Origin: Trichobilharzia regenti
Lineage: Eukaryota; Platyhelminthes; Trematoda; Strigeidida; Schistosomatidae
Length of the DNA stretch: 64,000 bases
Assembly (NCBI GenBank): GCA_944472135.2
Contig: OX235267.1
Coordinates: forward strand, 38,223,312 to 38,287,311
Direction: 5' to 3'
The position numbers and the translations under genes are program-made. The notes beneath the pieces were generated by a model. It did not search any database, had not been told where the DNA came from, and was given only the letters and a program-made list of their open reading frames with translations. Positions 63,110 through 64,000 of the stretch are shown piece after piece; the stretch's first letter is position 1; each line of letters starts with the position of its first letter.

Positions 63110-64000
63110 CATTTTGAAGTAAGCTATAGTAAATAATTAAAATACCCATTAAAGCCTTTTTTCAAAAGAATGGTTACTGAACACAGAATATTCTTTTCGA
63201 TGACCTGGTTTTCATCAGTGAATGAACTAGTGTTATCTGAATAATATCGAATCATCTATCAGTTGAGGAATCACCATAGGTCGTGTAGAGAACAGTTCTT
63301 TGAAGTGATTTTCTCGTAACTTCTTCGTAATTTTTTCGATAGGTATTCCACCATGAATTGCAGTCGTATGTGTAGAGGCTTGTTGTTCACGGATATTGAA
63401 TAGAACTTTTCAACTTTCTTGGTCATATGTTCTCCGATGAATTTGTCTGGATAGCTGTTTTCAATTAGGGTGTCATATACAATCATAAGTTCATCTTCAT
63501 TCGCCTCTTCTGAGCATAGAGCTGTAACCCTGTGGTTGACCATCCCTACTAGATTTCTTTAGTACTGGAGTGGAACAAAGCTATGACAACGTCTATATTG
63601 TCCTGTCCATCGGCTTTCCTGTGCAAATTTCTCTTATTGCTTCCCATCTGGCTTTCTTGTAATGAGGACGAACATCTAAGAAGAGAATTAATTCTATTTC
63701 GGGATTCCTCTTCGCACGTGAATTCCATAGCCGAATGTACTTTACTGAATTGAGTTATTATTGTGTTCCTCTCCGAATCATTATTGCAAAGAATAAAGGT
63801 ATCATCCACAGCATACTGGCGATAAAATGAAACTTTTCTCACAAGGTTCTTCAGAGGTGCAGTTTTCTAGTTTCCTTCGAAAGGAATACGTCGAAATGGG
63901 ACCCAATCGGGAGCCCATCACCTCTCCGGTCTACTTGTCTGTGAAGTGTGCCATCAAATTTGAAGTTTACACTCATGGTACACCCTAATAATAATAATAA
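63110..64000 (-). pseudogene. Penelope-like element lineage C, running off the window
   Basis: The - strand frames at 63,549-63,842 carry the RT active-site region QYAVDDTFILCNNDSERNTI with both Asp present, and MEFTCEEESRNRINSLLRC. 63,271-63,543 carries ALCSEEANEDELMIVYDTLI and ENSYPDKFIGEHMTKKVEKF. Near 63,900 a GEVMGSRLGPIS motif is readable in another frame. It belongs with the copies at 34.7 and 38.5 kb and continues beyond base 64,000. Confidence 0.72.

Noticed and set aside
1..64000. CRISPR array or bacterial-type operons
   Set aside because: Repeats are dispersed eukaryotic mobile elements, no regularly spaced array exists, and the only host gene has introns.

Overview
The window looks like a piece of trematode flatworm genome, most likely from a blood fluke (Schistosoma or a close relative). 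It is AT-rich and intron-rich, and it carries tRNA-headed SINEs with hammerhead-ribozyme bodies (as in the Schistosoma Sm-alpha repeats), a Merlin DNA transposon, RTE-like LINEs and many Penelope-like elements. The organism call is an inference from this repeat set; no marker gene settles the species.

Only one host gene is supported: the 3' part of a TRAPPC13-like gene (TRAPP trafficking complex subunit 13) on the + strand. Four exons at 7,968-8,241, 12,876-12,976, 15,085-15,349 and 32,620-32,718 join in frame with GT-AG junctions. They give about 245 C-terminal residues and a stop codon. The earlier exons are not seen and probably lie upstream of the window. The last intron is about 17.3 kb and is packed with mobile elements.

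Nearly everything else is mobile-element sequence. (1) RTE-1, an RTE-like LINE: one nearly intact 5'-truncated copy at 20,086-22,317 and at least ten decayed or internally deleted copies. (2) RTE-2, a second LINE family: a long copy with endonuclease and RT at about 25,468-28,560 and several 3' fragments. (3) Penelope-like elements (RT plus GIY-YIG nuclease) of at least four lineages, mostly on the - strand; the best copy is at 792-2,408. (4) tRNA-derived SINEs: three families with hammerhead folds (called A, B and C here) and one (E) that shares its tail with RTE-1. (5) A Merlin transposon relic at 47,791-48,660 with a perfect 8-bp target duplication, and a short Merlin MITE copied in both arms of a large palindrome. 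(6) A gag fragment of an LTR retrotransposon near 37 kb.

The most striking architecture is repeated head-to-head inversion. A 9.2-kb palindrome (arms 23,141-25,467 and 30,035-32,371, nearly identical) occupies the last TRAPPC13 intron. Smaller inverted duplications of SINEs, PLEs and LINE tails recur through the window. The best hammerhead ribozyme, at 18,708-18,752 on the - strand, has every conserved core base except a U at the cleavage position. No CRISPR array, rRNA gene or convincing functional tRNA gene was seen.
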